Source: Leptidea sinapis
Taxonomy: Eukaryota > Arthropoda > Insecta > Lepidoptera > Pieridae
NCBI RefSeq assembly: GCF_905404315.1
Contig: NC_066304.1
Span: 7,440,001-7,504,000, forward strand
Length of the DNA: 64,000 nt
Direction of reading: 5' to 3'
The first letter of the stretch is position 1; each line of letters starts with the position of its first letter. A program made the position numbers and the translations under genes. Below the pieces are notes generated by a model, which saw only the letters and a list, made by a program, of their open reading frames with translations, did no database searches and was not told the origin of the DNA. This document shows, piece after piece, positions 11,480 to 23,100 of this stretch.

Positions 11480-13590
11480 ATGCGCAGTACGTATATGAAA
11501 TTCAAATTCAAATATTTTTATTCAAAATAGGATTTATAATCACTTATTGAACGTCAAAATCTACCACCCATTCAAAAGAAACTGCCTCAGACCTGAGAAG
11601 AATGGGCGCAAGAAACTCAGCGGGCTTTTTTTGTATAAAATATGGATTACAATGTAATATCGTACAATAAACATTAATAATTAAAGAGCCTGAGGGTGTT
11701 CGCTTTAATCCCAGTCCGTGGTGTCATTAAGAAAATCGTTTATGCTATAATAACCTTTCCCACACAAACGTTTTTTAAACAATTCTTTTAAATTTCGTAA
11801 CGCATTTGTTTTGTACATTTTCTGGGATCATATTGTAGAAGCATATACATCGCCCAGCAAAAGACTTACTAACTCGACCCAACCGAGTAGTAGGCATAAC
11901 AAGTTTATGTTTGTTCCTCGTGTTAACATTATGAATGTCACAGTTTCTAGAAAATTCCTCAATGTGCTTATGAACATACAAAACATTATTAAAAATGTAT
12001 TGAGCAGCAACAGTCAAAATGTTTATTTCTTTAAATTTTTCTCTTAATGATTCTTTAGGACCTAGGTTATAAATCGCGCGAATAGCCCTCTTCTGCAGCA
12101 CAAAGATAGTATTAATATCGGCCGCACTGCCCCATAACAATATACCATAGGACATAACACTATGAAAATAACTAAAGTATACTAATCTCGCCGTATCTAT
12201 GTCAGTTAACCGTCTGATTTTCTTAACCGCATATGCTGCAGAACTAAGCCTATTCGCCAATCCTTCAATATGGGGGCCCCACTGCAATTTGGAATCAAGA
12301 GTAATGCCAAGAAATATAGCAGATTCCACTGGTTTTACCACCTCTCCATTTAATAAAATATTCGCATCTACATTTTTGACATTTGGCGCGGTGAATTTAA
12401 TATATTTGGTTTTATGATTATTTAACAATAAGTTATTGGCACTAAACCAGTACACGATGTCAGATAGAGCATTGTTTACTTCGTCATATAAAACTTGAAT
12501 TCGTTTCACTTTGAATATAAGTGAAGTGTCATCCGCAAACAATTCCACCTTGTGTTTTTTTTCTACAAGGTTAGGTAGATCATTTATATAAATTAGGAAG
12601 AGGAAGGGTCCAAGAATAGACCCTTGTGGTACCCCCATACCGAGAGGAGTACCAGGAGATCTCCTGCCATTCACCTCGACCCTCTGAATCCTATTATTTA
12701 AATATGAGATCAGAAGATCGAGTGCAGATCCTCTTATACCATAGTGGCATAGCTTCCTGACCAGCGTTGAATGTTGAACACAATCAAAAGCCTTAGATAA
12801 ATCACAGAAGATACCAAGTGCATTCTGTGATTCCTCCCAGGCCTCAAAAATATTCCTGATGAGTTCAATACCTGCATCCGTAGTCGAGCGTCCCCTAGTA
12901 AAGCCAAATTGTTTTATATGAAGTAACTTATAAGTGTTAAAGTGAGTAAGCATTTGGCTTAAAATAATTTTTTCAAAAATTTTACTAAGGGTCGGCAACA
13001 CCGAAACAGGGCGATAGTTATTCGGGTCAGAAGTGAGTCCCGATTTAAATATTGGTGTAATTTTACTATACTTCAGAAGGTCAGGAAACACGCCATGTTC
13101 AATACAGCTATTAAAAACTAGTGCTAGATATGGTGCTATGACGTCAATAACAGAACTTATTATTTTTACAGATATGCCCCATATATCAGCAGTTTTTTTC
13201 ATTTCTAAGGATCTGAAAGTTTTAATTATTTCTGCTGGGCTAACAACACTGAATTTGAAATTTTGCTTACATTCCTTAACATTTTCCAAAAGAAGTGACT
13301 CGGCAACACTGGTGGAGGAGACAAGGGTGCTTGAGATGGAAACTGGAATGTCAGAAAAAAAATTCTCAAAAGCAGAAGCTACTTCCTGCTCAGAGTGGAT
13401 TTTTGTATTGTTTATTATTAGATTATATTCAAACTTGCAGTCTTTCGTTCTTCCAGATTCCCAGTTAATAACTTTCCAAGTCATTTTTATTTTATTTGAA
13501 GCATTTTTAATTATTTCTCTAATATGTATTGACTTAGCAATAGTAAATGTGGCAACGACGGTAAATGACTCGTCATAAGTTTTAAATATA
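11480..13590 (-). pseudogene. 5'-truncated Jockey-like LINE, ORF2 reverse transcriptase
   Basis: The minus strand has a long open frame (11775-13484, extendable upstream to about 13575). It holds the reverse-transcriptase blocks NNYRPVSVLPTLSKIFEK, QFGFTRGRSTTDAG, FCDLSKAFDCV, GVPQGSILGPFLFLIY and the catalytic FADDTSLIF, followed by FLGITLDSKLQW. The endonuclease is absent (5' truncation). Near 11775 one extra T, relative to the related copy at 25234, shifts the frame before the C-terminal KKRLCGKGYYSINDFL. The 3' UTR reaches about 11480-11530. The frame is otherwise unusually well preserved. Confidence 0.85.
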
Positions 13591-14520
13591 ACTTGAAAAG
13601 GGGGGAATTGCCTTTTGGAAGTATTTAATAGGTGAGGTGTTGGTTTTTTAATTTATAAAAAAGGAATCATAAAATTAAAAGAAACCACATAACGACTGAA
13701 GCTAGCATCCAGGGTCATGAAAAAAAAACATCATAGACGGGAAACAAAACAATGTCGAGTGATTAGTAAAATTTATTTTTTAATAATAAGATTCGACTCT
13801 TTTGTTTGTATTGGCTTTAGTGTCATGTGACATGTCATTAAAAGAAGCTGTTACCACTGTTAGTCCGAACTGTCGTTTTCTTTTGCTATATTCGTGTATT
13901 ATTCAGGGGAATTTGCTTAATAATTTATAGAGTGAATTCGTAAGACATTTCTAAGCTATACAATGTAATAAAAAACTTGTAAAATATGTTGTGGTTTAAA
14001 ATCTGGCTGGTCGGATGTAATAAGAGAATTTTCATGGCTAAACTCCCTTTGGATGAAGAAAAGTAAGACGCAAAAACAAATAATAAGTTAATAATTAATG
14101 CTTAAAGTGATTAAACGTGAAAGAGTATTGATTTAATTTATGTAGAATAAAAATTATAATATTATAATTTATCGTTACTTAATGCTTGTCACTTTTTTAT
14201 CGATTGTCGATATTTTATTTTAATTATTATTTCTATATAACATAACAGTTTTACAGCCAGTTGCAGAAAGCATTCTTTAAGTTTATTTTTTTTTTATTTA
14301 CATATGACTTAATAATTAATAACGTTTTTTTTTTTAATTTCAGATTCAGGAACATCTACGATTTCAAAAATATTTATTGCAACACGAAAAACGAAAACGA
14401 AAGACTCAAAATGAAACTACTACACCACGCAAAAGAAAAAAATAATAAAAATATTATTTTTCATAAAATATATCATTAAATATTATTTTTATTATTTTTT
14501 TCTACTTCATTGGCATTTTC
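13591..14520. other. Unassigned intergenic stretch
   Basis: No open frame with recognisable similarity is seen here. A short ATG frame at 14035 (MAKLPLDEEK) ends at a GTAAG-like donor, and a pyrimidine-rich AG acceptor lies near 14343. I could not turn this into a credible gene. Confidence 0.3.
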
Positions 14521-14605
14521 CCCTTCCGTCCGAGCTGTTGTAGTGTGTAGACGTGTTTTCTGTCGTGTCAAAGTTGTGTGTAGTGTTCAATTTCTATACT
14601 TACAA

Positions 14606-15450
14606 TATGGATTGCTGTAACAAGGTATTGAAGGATAACGTTCTGACCTGCAGCGATTGTACTGATTGCACTGCAGATGTGTGAACGTGAATACTGTGTC
14701 ATATAATAAATTTAAAAAGCCCCAATCATGGAAATGTGCAAAATGTTCCACACCGCGGGGACGACCTGGAGTCGACTCACCAGTAGCGGCAGCTGTCCAT
14801 GACACGGATGAGGTCCCATCAAGCGACGAAGAACTTAAGATTGAGAAACTATGCTCACAGGAAGTGAATTTTACGTCGGTATCACTTAAGGAAATGTTTA
14901 ACAGCTTCTTAAAAAAGGTAAACTCTAACATAAGTACAATAAAAAATGAGGTATTGGAAAAAATTGCAATCTCAAAAAAGGATTTAAGCAAGGATCTTAA
15001 TGTCATTAAAATTAATTCAGCGTTATAGAGAAAAAGCAGGAAAAAATTGAAGCCTCGCTAGATAACTTGTCAAGCTTTTATGATGACCTACAACAACAAA
15101 ACAAAAACTCTTTAATGAGAACTTACAACTCAAAGTCCAAATTGCCACACTGACAAAGAGCTCTAATGATATGCAGCAGCAAACTGATGACGTGCAAAGT
15201 TATATTACATCTAAATTCATTGAAATTCGAAAAGTACCACCGCGAACTGAAGAGAACTTACTGGATTACGTTAAAAATCTGTGTTCCGCTCTAAGCATTG
15301 ATTTGAAGCCCCATTACATCTCTCATATATTCCGTAAACATACATATAAACAGGGTTCTAAACATATCTTGATAGAACTAAACAATGAGAGCTATAAACG
15401 TGACCTATTGTCCGCAGTCAAGCAACGTATTAACAACACAATAAACTAAG
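14606..15450 (+). pseudogene. CR1-group LINE ORF1 (PHD-like), frameshifted
   Basis: The frame starts with MDCCNKVLKDNVLTC and shifts after a cysteine-rich stretch. It continues as CRCVNVNTV and WKCAKCSTPRGRPG, together a PHD-like zinc cluster common in CR1-group ORF1 proteins. A coiled-coil-like segment follows. After a stop near 15027 and another shift, a C-terminal RNA-binding-like part runs to 15449. Confidence 0.6.
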
Positions 15451-15835
15451 CACTCAACACATAGGTATGAACGGCGAATCAAAATATATTTATATATCTG
15501 AACTTAACAATAAATTATTTCATGCACTCCCATTGAGATACTTAATAACGAAATCATTGCAACGTAAGTATTACTATATTAAAATAAAAACTTTATACGC
15601 TACTAGATTAATCATATCATATTACTGATAGGTTTATACAAAACTTCCTTATTTTATAATACCCAAATTGGCCTCTAGAAAACTAGCTTTACGTTCGATC
15701 CCTTTCAAAAAAATTTGCATCCGATATAAATCGACATACCACGGTGTCTTGTACACAAGTGGCTAATATTGATGGCTTTCATAGCACTTACATAGCGAGC
15801 ATTATAATACCTCAACATATCTTAATATACTAACT

Positions 15836-18640
15836 ATGAATATCAGAAGTATTAACAAGAATTTAGACGATTTTCTTATTTTTATAACCCGTCTTAAACT
15901 TAAACCAGACATTATTATTTTGACTGAATGCTGGATAAAACATGTAATTAATCCCCCACTTATCGCGGACTACTCAAGTGCTCATACACAAAATAACTAT
16001 AATCAAAATGATGGAGTTATTGTTTACATAGCCACCTACTTGAACGTTGCATCTTTTGAGACTTCAATTTCGGAGGCTAACTGTCTTGTTATTTCATACA
16101 ACGATATTCATATTATAGCAATATATAGACCCGCGGCCTTCAAAAATCCACGGGCGTTCTTAGATTCTTTTAGTATGTTCTTAGAAAGTGCGAAATATAA
16201 ACGAATTATTTTAACGGGTGACCTAAATCTAGGCCTTCTTCCGGATAGTCTTTGTACTTATAGCCAGGAATACCAAAATATTCTTGCTCTCAACGCCCTC
16301 GTACCAGCAATCGATTGCCGTACGAGAGAAATGCGTTGTCTGGATCATTTTGCTATAAAGAATATAACACATTCCCATACATTTGTCTTTGAATCCACTA
16401 TTACAGATCATGCTCCTATTTTATTTAACCTTAAATTAAACAACAAAATAATTAATAACTCGCTAAAATACAAAACTAAATACACATATGACTACGATGC
16501 CATGCAGGAAGGCTTAAGAAAACTAGACCTGGAAAGCTTTTATAAATCAAACGATACTAATTATACTGCAAACTATCACGTAAAAAATGTTCAAGAATTA
16601 ATTTCGAATAATACGCTAATCTCAATTGTCTCTAAGAAATTTAAAGCTATCAAACCGTGGATTACGTATAGTATTCTCAAGTGTATGAGGAAAAGAGATC
16701 GCCTGTACAAAGTATCTAAAAAATCGCCATCCGATCTAAATAGGATAACTTATACTAGGTATAGAAATATCTGTAACTCACTGTTGAAATCACTTAAGCG
16801 GCAATACTTACGAGGAAAATTAGAACAAAACACGGGTAACTCTAAAGGTACTTTGGATACTATTAAAGAAATTTGTAATTTACCTACTACTAATGATCTC
16901 CCTATTGAATTATTGAATACTAAGTCTACCCTAAGAGAATCATTGGCAGAAGTAAATAAATACTTTACTAATATTGGTAACAACCTTGCTTCATCAATAA
17001 TTAGTAAACTAGGCGAACACAAAATTGATTGCTCTGATATGGCCTCAAATAATCCTCTCGGATCTCTTATGCTATACCCTACTGATATTGTCGAAGTGAA
17101 ATGTATTATCCTCAAACTTAAATCAGCAAGTGCTCCAGGTTATGATAAAATTAACTCTTATTTTGTTAAAAGATTTATGAATTTACTCTTAGAACCGCTT
17201 GTTCATTTAATCAACTTAATTCTTTCTAGTGGCATTTTCCCAAAGGTTTATAAACAGGCAGTTGTAATTCCGGTTCATAAGAGTGGTGACAAAAAAGTTG
17301 CTTCAAACTATAGACCCATATCATTGCTGAGTGTTTTTAGTAAGATCTTGGAAAAAATAGTTAATATCAGATTAACCAAGTTTCTTGAAAAATACAAGCT
17401 ACTTGCGCAAAACCAATTTGGATTTCGGTCAAATCGATCTCCTCTGGATGCAGTACTTGAGGTTACTAAATATATCACTAGTACCCTAGATAGTGGCAAT
17501 AAATGCATAGGCGTTTTCCTAGATCTGCAAAAAGCATTCGATACAGTTTCAATTCCTATCTTACTCAACAGACTTTCCAATTTGGGAATTAGAGGAATAT
17601 CTTTGGACTGGTTCAAAAATTATCTTAATGGAAGACAGCAGTGTATTAAGATAGGCGATCTTACTAGTGATCTTATCACCATTGACTATGGAGTTCCCCA
17701 GGGAAGTGTTTTTGGCCCTACACTATTCCTAGCTTACATCAACCCTCTTTGTAAGATTTCTCCCACATCAGGACGTATCGTTTGCTTTGCCGATGATACT
17801 GTGGTTTTATTTCATGGAAATCAGTGGGATGACGTGAAATCGTTAGCTGAAGAAGGATTGAGCCAAATCACGTCTTGGCTGGAAAATAGTTTACTAACTG
17901 TCAATACTGCTAAGACTAAATATATGTGCTTCAATATCTCCAACAGAAATAATCCTGACGGACAATTTACTCTCCCAATACACACGTATCCTTGTAACCG
18001 GAAAAACAATCGATCTTATTGTAAATGTAACATCCTAGCCAAAGAGGAAACCATAAAATACCTTGCGTGTTACGCTAGACGAACACCTTAATTGGACGGC
18101 CCACATTTATAATACAAAAAATAAAATAAAACGTCTCATTCCATTATTTAGAAACCTAAGAGACGTGGCACCAGTCGAGACAACTATGATGGTGTATCAA
18201 TCTCTCTGTGTTCCAATCATGACCTATTGCATTTGTGCGTGGGGTTGAGCTGGCAAAACGTTTATGCTTCAGTTAGAACGAGCGCACAGAACTCTACTAA
18301 AAACAATTTTCAATAAGCCGTTTAGGTACCCAACCAACCAAATACATGAAGAGAGTAAACTTCTTAGTGTCCGTAAGCAATATATTTATGGAATAATTTC
18401 AAGATTTCATGTAAAAAGTAATATAAATTCTAATGATAATAAAGAATAAACACATTTCGTACCCCAATCACTAAAACAGGCTCAGTCACAGTATGAATTT
18501 AATTCGGCATACGCTTACAACTACTTCAGTAAATATAATAAAAATATAAGTAAAATAAATAAATTCTCGTTAACAAATTCATTAAAATCATGGCTAATAG
18601 TATTAAAATACGAAGATACAGAAAATGTTCTTAAAAATTA
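15836..18640 (+). pseudogene. CR1-group LINE ORF2 (EN-RT), frameshifted
   Basis: The main frame (15836-18091) holds the endonuclease (MNIRSINKNLDDFL, ILTECWI, LTGDLNLGL, CLDHFAI, ITDHAPILF). It then holds the reverse transcriptase (NYRPISLLSVFSKILEK, QFGFRSNRSPLDAV, FLDLQKAFDTVS, YGVPQGSVFGP, CFADDTVVLF). A frameshift near 18060 moves the rest (GVTLDEHLNW-like and the C-terminal domain) to the next frame, and stops at 18246-18248 and 18447-18449 break it further. The FADD catalytic motif is intact, but no full protein is possible. Confidence 0.8.
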
Positions 18641-18729
18641 AAACTTAATATTCAATTACTAACATTTATTTAATCTTGTGCACAGTTTGACATACTAACA
18701 AATACTTTAAAAAAATATATAAATAAATA

Positions 18730-18795
18730 AACACACACACGCACACGCTTACACACACACGCACACATACACATACACGCACACACACATACCTC
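18730..18795. repeat. CA-rich simple repeat in the LINE 3' UTR
   Basis: Interrupted (CA)n/(CGCA)n tracts lie here. A similar CA-rich tract lies at the same place in the LINE at 48448-54013 (about 53570-53640), so it belongs to the family's 3' UTR. Confidence 0.7.
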
Positions 18796-18965
18796 TTTTT
18801 AGTGAGTTTGCTAATTATGTTTAATAATGGATAGCCTTTCGGAAGGACCTAGCCTCTGCAACTCAGGGTATCCTATCGCAGAGGGTAGGCCACAAAAACA
18901 TTTTGTACCACATATTATTAGTTGAATAAAGGATTATTATTATTATTTTAGAACAATCTATGCTA

Positions 18966-19192
18966 TATACTGACGTAGTATAGTTTTAGAATTTGTAACC
19001 TAAGATATTTACTTTATTTGCATTTGTTAAACGTTTCCGAAATTTTGACAACTAATAAAACTCAGATTGTGTATTAGTTATGCAAATTGTCTTTTCTTTG
19101 AGATAACTAAAACGTATACTTATTTTACACTACTTAAACTTGGCTTAGATCCATCTGAAAATTAACAAAGGGAACCTTAAACCTAAAAATAT
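18966..19192. other. Unassigned spacer
   Basis: AT-rich sequence with no gene or recognised repeat. It lies between the LINE tail and the palindromic MITE. Confidence 0.3.
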
Positions 19193-19420
19193 TAGTTAAA
19201 AAAAAACTAAAAAGCACGCTTTATATAAAATTCAACTAAAAAATAGAAAATAAATAAAAATAGTGTAAAAAAAATATATTTTATTGCAAAAAAAGCGTGG
19301 GTGCTCTTTAATAATTCTTCTACACCCCACGCTTTTTTGTAGAATAAAATATATTTTATTACACTATTTTCAATTTAGTTGAATTTTATATAAAGCGTGC
19401 TTTTTAGTTTTTTTTGACTA
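19193..19420. mobile_element. Palindromic MITE (long-arm hairpin), 228 bp
   Basis: Two arms of about 100 bp are inverted copies of each other. Both carry CTAAAAAGCACGCTTTATA, GTGTAA with ATATATTTTATT, and GCGTGGG near the loop. The loop is about 25 bp. The ends read TAGTTAAAAAA and TTTTTTGACTA. A related single arm is at 6712-6870. No convincing target duplication was found, so the superfamily is open. Confidence 0.75.
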
Positions 19421-20127
19421 TTATTTATTTTTCAATTTTTAGTCGAATTAGTGTAATGTCATCGGTCCTCGATAAATCTACAAAGTTTGAACGAAATCTA
19501 GCCGTTTAAAGTGGGTCAAAATCGCGATCAAAGAAGTCGGTTGCAAACATACAGGTGAAGCTAATATAAAGCGTATAAAAATAAGATCACATTTGTGTAA
19601 ATGTAACTGTCGATATGAGAATATACATATTTGTATAGCTAATTTTAGATAACAAATATGAATTGATTCCAAACCTTATATTGGCTAACTATATTTGCAG
19701 CTCTGCTATTACGTCATTATTTTGGTATCAAGATTTAGTACGCGTTTCATACAAGCGAAATTTCTCACTATTTTTAGGGCACTCCCGACTCTTCAACGTA
19801 GTTTTTTGATGCGTCCGGTTGGCGGACGACAAGACACTTCGTTTTATTTAACTCTCGTGGACTTGTCCTTCTGACAACAAGGCTTTAAGGTTTATGTCCT
19901 TTCTTGTGTCAACTGTCAAGTGCCAACAACACATGACTACGGCAACACTGGAATTGTTTACATTTTGTCTACCTTACCTAGTACCTACCTATTGAATTTA
20001 TCAATTTATAATTTAGATCTCAAGTTCTCTGTGAATTTAGATGACTTCAAATTTCGCGTTACCTGTATCCAATAATCTTTAAATATAGTAAATCAATTTA
20101 GCATAAGTGAGTAAATAACTTCGAAGG
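19421..20127. other. Kat14 upstream region with repeat-derived sequence
   Basis: The first ~250 bp (for example AAGTCGGTTGCAAACATACA near 19530) look like a dispersed lepidopteran repeat. The stretch from about 19780 to 20127 lies directly before the Kat14 start and must hold its promoter and 5' UTR. I see no clear TATA box. Confidence 0.45.
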
Positions 20128-23100
20128 ATGAGCACTACATGTAAATATTGTAACCAACCAGAAGATAAACAGGACCATCCAGGCTTAATATGCGAAACAT
20201 GCATATGTTTTGTTCATTTAACTTGCTTAAAAAGTCAGGGAACCCCAGGAAACTTCAGCGGTGATGTTTTCTTTGAGTTCACATGCGAGCACTGCTCGAT
20301 ACATGGACAAGAGATTTTCAAAAGAAACCGAGTGTTTTGGTAACTATTAGAATATTTAACTTCTACAAGCTTTAGTTTGGTATTCTTTTTTTATTCTTAT
20401 TTATTTAATAATATAATTTTGATGATCCGAATAAAAAAAAAAGTATGATTGTGTAGCATCCAACGCTTCCAATACAACAGCATATAAGTCACTGCGACTT
20501 TGAAGAACAGCTGAAGTATATAATAAACATTAAGAATTGTTCAAATGAAAAACAATATGAATAGTATGTCTGGTTGTCATGGTAATTAGCCACAGGATCT
20601 ATTCAATATGAGTTCTCCATCTAATTATATTATATAGTGAATGTAGAACTCAAATAATTTGGTATACTCACCTTACTTAAACAAATTGTTTAGATTACTC
20701 TTAGTCTAAGTATTCTGTTTTGGGGATGAAAGTGTGAATAATAATAATAATGACTCACCTTTACACAAATTATCTTGCCCCAAACTAGGCATAGCCTGTA
20801 CTATGAGTACAAGACAACAATATATTTAATACAATAAACATACATAAATACATATAAACATCCATGACTTGACAACAAACATCCATATTCATCATATAAA
20901 TGATTGCACCTACCGGGATTTGAACCCAGGACCTCTAGGTTAGTCGTCAGGGTCACTAACCATTCTACTATATGGGTAGTCAAATGAATGACAATAGGAC
21001 AAGTCTGCTGGAAGTATGCTTGGAATGGAATCTTTGTGTAGCAAACACAATCTTTGACCACAAAAACCTCTATTTGTATACTAGACATGAGGGTGAGTTT
21101 AGAAGTCTGATTGATTTTGTAATTGTGGATGAAAGTGCTAGACATTTGGGCATACCACGGTGTACGCCTAGACACAGACCACTTTCTGGTCATAGCCCCA
21201 ATGTGTGGCCTCTTTAAATCGTAGTTAGACCAAGACAAGCCTATGTGTGTTTTGGCCAGAGTAAAAGTGGAAAATCTACAAGAAAAAGAATAGAAAGACT
21301 GTAGAGAAACTGAAAGAAAATTTTAAAGGCATAGAAGAGATAGGTGTGATTGAAGATTGTGAGAAGAAATTTAAGAAAGGAGTCGTGAATGATAAAGATG
21401 TACAAGAGGCTGTGCAAGAAGAAAGAGTGGTTGGATTGGTTAGCAACAAAAGCTAACCAAAAAGTTCAAAAGGCAACGGATGATGAGATAAAGGAAGCAA
21501 GAACTAAGTATAAAATATTGAAATCAACAGCAAAAGAAGTTGTCTTTTTTTTCTGGTAAAGGAGGACAAACGAGTGTACGGGTCACCTGGTGTTAAGTGA
21601 TTTGAAGATCTCTTGCAACACCAGAGGAATCACAGGAGTGTTGCCGGCCTTTAAGGAAGGTGTTTTTTGAAGGTACCCATGTCATATCGTCCCGGAAACA
21701 CCGCACAAGGAAGTTCATTCCACATTTGTAGTATGTGGAATAAAGCTCCTTGAAAACCGCACCATGGAGGACCGCCACACATCCAGATGGTTGGGATGAT
21801 ATCCTATCTTGTGGCGTGTCGTGCGAAGGTGAAATTCGGCGGCAGGAATCAGGTGAAACACTCCCCATGATAAATGCAGTAGAGGACATACAATGAAGCG
21901 ATGGCTCTACGCAAAGACAAGTGATCCAGCCGTTCACAGAGCACTGGGTCCCCGACAATTCGAGCTGCTCTGCGTTGCACGCGGTCAAATGGATCGGACG
22001 CAGCTGATACTAGGGTGCGCTAGACCAGAGATGACAGCAATACTCAATATTATCTTTATAGAAGTATTGCCGTGCTCTATTTATGTCTACGCCCAGTTTC
22101 TTCGAATCCAATTTGGCTTTGCTCTCCAGATGGCCGCGGAATTGGCAATCGGTCGACATATCGAGACCCAGAATTCCGATACTAGGCGAGTCTGTAAGGG
22201 AAGTGTTGTCGAAGAGCGGTGATACGACAAATGGGGTTTTTTTAGTGGTAAACGCGCAAACTTGAGTCTTCTGGAGGTAAAATTGGACATGGTTCAATTT
22301 ACCCTATTCCGCGACCTTCTCAAGAGGGGACTCGATAGAAGACACAAGTTTCTTCCGGCACTGGTCGACGATTTCCCTAGAGAGACCTGCACGGCCCGAG
22401 TATACGCCATCGCCAGTGCTGTCGTCTGCATAGCAATGTATGTTAGAGGTGACCAACATATCATTGATATGCAGAAGAAACAGTGTGGGAGAGTGTCTAG
22501 AAACAAAGATGAACGAAAGGGTGATTTTGATAGAAGGCTCACTGAAGATTTCCAGTCAAACAACAAGTATTTCTGGAAATCCATCAAAACAGCTAGAGGA
22601 AAAACTTCTACCTCGGAGCTGAGTACAATCAGGAGTCAAGATGAGAGCCGTATAGAAGGAGGAGAATGTGTGTTAAAGAGATGGAAAGATTGTTTGAAAG
22701 AGAGGGAGTGCAGGTACAACATCCGGCACCTTCCATGGAAACTAATATAAATGTTGATGAAAGTGAAACTGAGATTAGATAAAACCTTAGACTTACTCTG
22801 CAGGTATGACAGGATTACCATCGAAATGCTGACGGCTGGACGGCATAGTGGGTAGTCAGCTGTACCGCCTTTTCAGTTTGTGCTGGTGAAATGGGCAAGT
22901 ACTGGGAGTCTGGTGCAAAACTGTAATCATACCATTTTATAAGGGAAAAGGATTCTTATCGTTGTCTGTATATTGTATGCGAAAGTTTGATTGAAAGGGT
23001 TGCGAATGAAACAGACGTAAAAGTATGGTATGCACAAGCGGAATTTAGAATGGGAATGAGACGTACGGATCAGGTATTTTCCTTGAGGTGCATAGTCGAA

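Larger units (their letters stand above)
14520..18965 (+). mobile_element. Near full-length CR1-group LINE, inactive
   Basis: The element has a 5' UTR, ORF1 with a PHD-like cysteine cluster, ORF2 with endonuclease and reverse transcriptase, a CA-rich 3' UTR and a short (ATT)n tail at about 18940-18958. It is related to the LINE at 48448-54013, sharing EN and RT blocks and a CA-repeat-rich 3' UTR, but clearly a different copy or family. Frameshifts in both ORFs inactivate it. The 5' end is approximate. Confidence 0.75.

Noticed and set aside
14035..14480. Possible small spliced gene (MAKLPLDEEK, GTAAG donor near 14063, AG acceptor near 14343, basic C-terminus)
   Set aside because: No recognisable domain, the joined frame has low-complexity Lys/Asn-rich sequence, and the signals are weak. 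It may be chance in AT-rich DNA.
18730..18795. CRISPR-like or satellite array
   Set aside because: It is an interrupted CA microsatellite within a LINE 3' UTR, with no spaced direct repeats.
20890..20985. tRNA gene (B box with T-arm on the minus strand)
   Set aside because: The B box continues into the S1 SINE body with an (ATT)n tail, and two related copies exist. It is a tRNA-derived SINE, not a tRNA gene.
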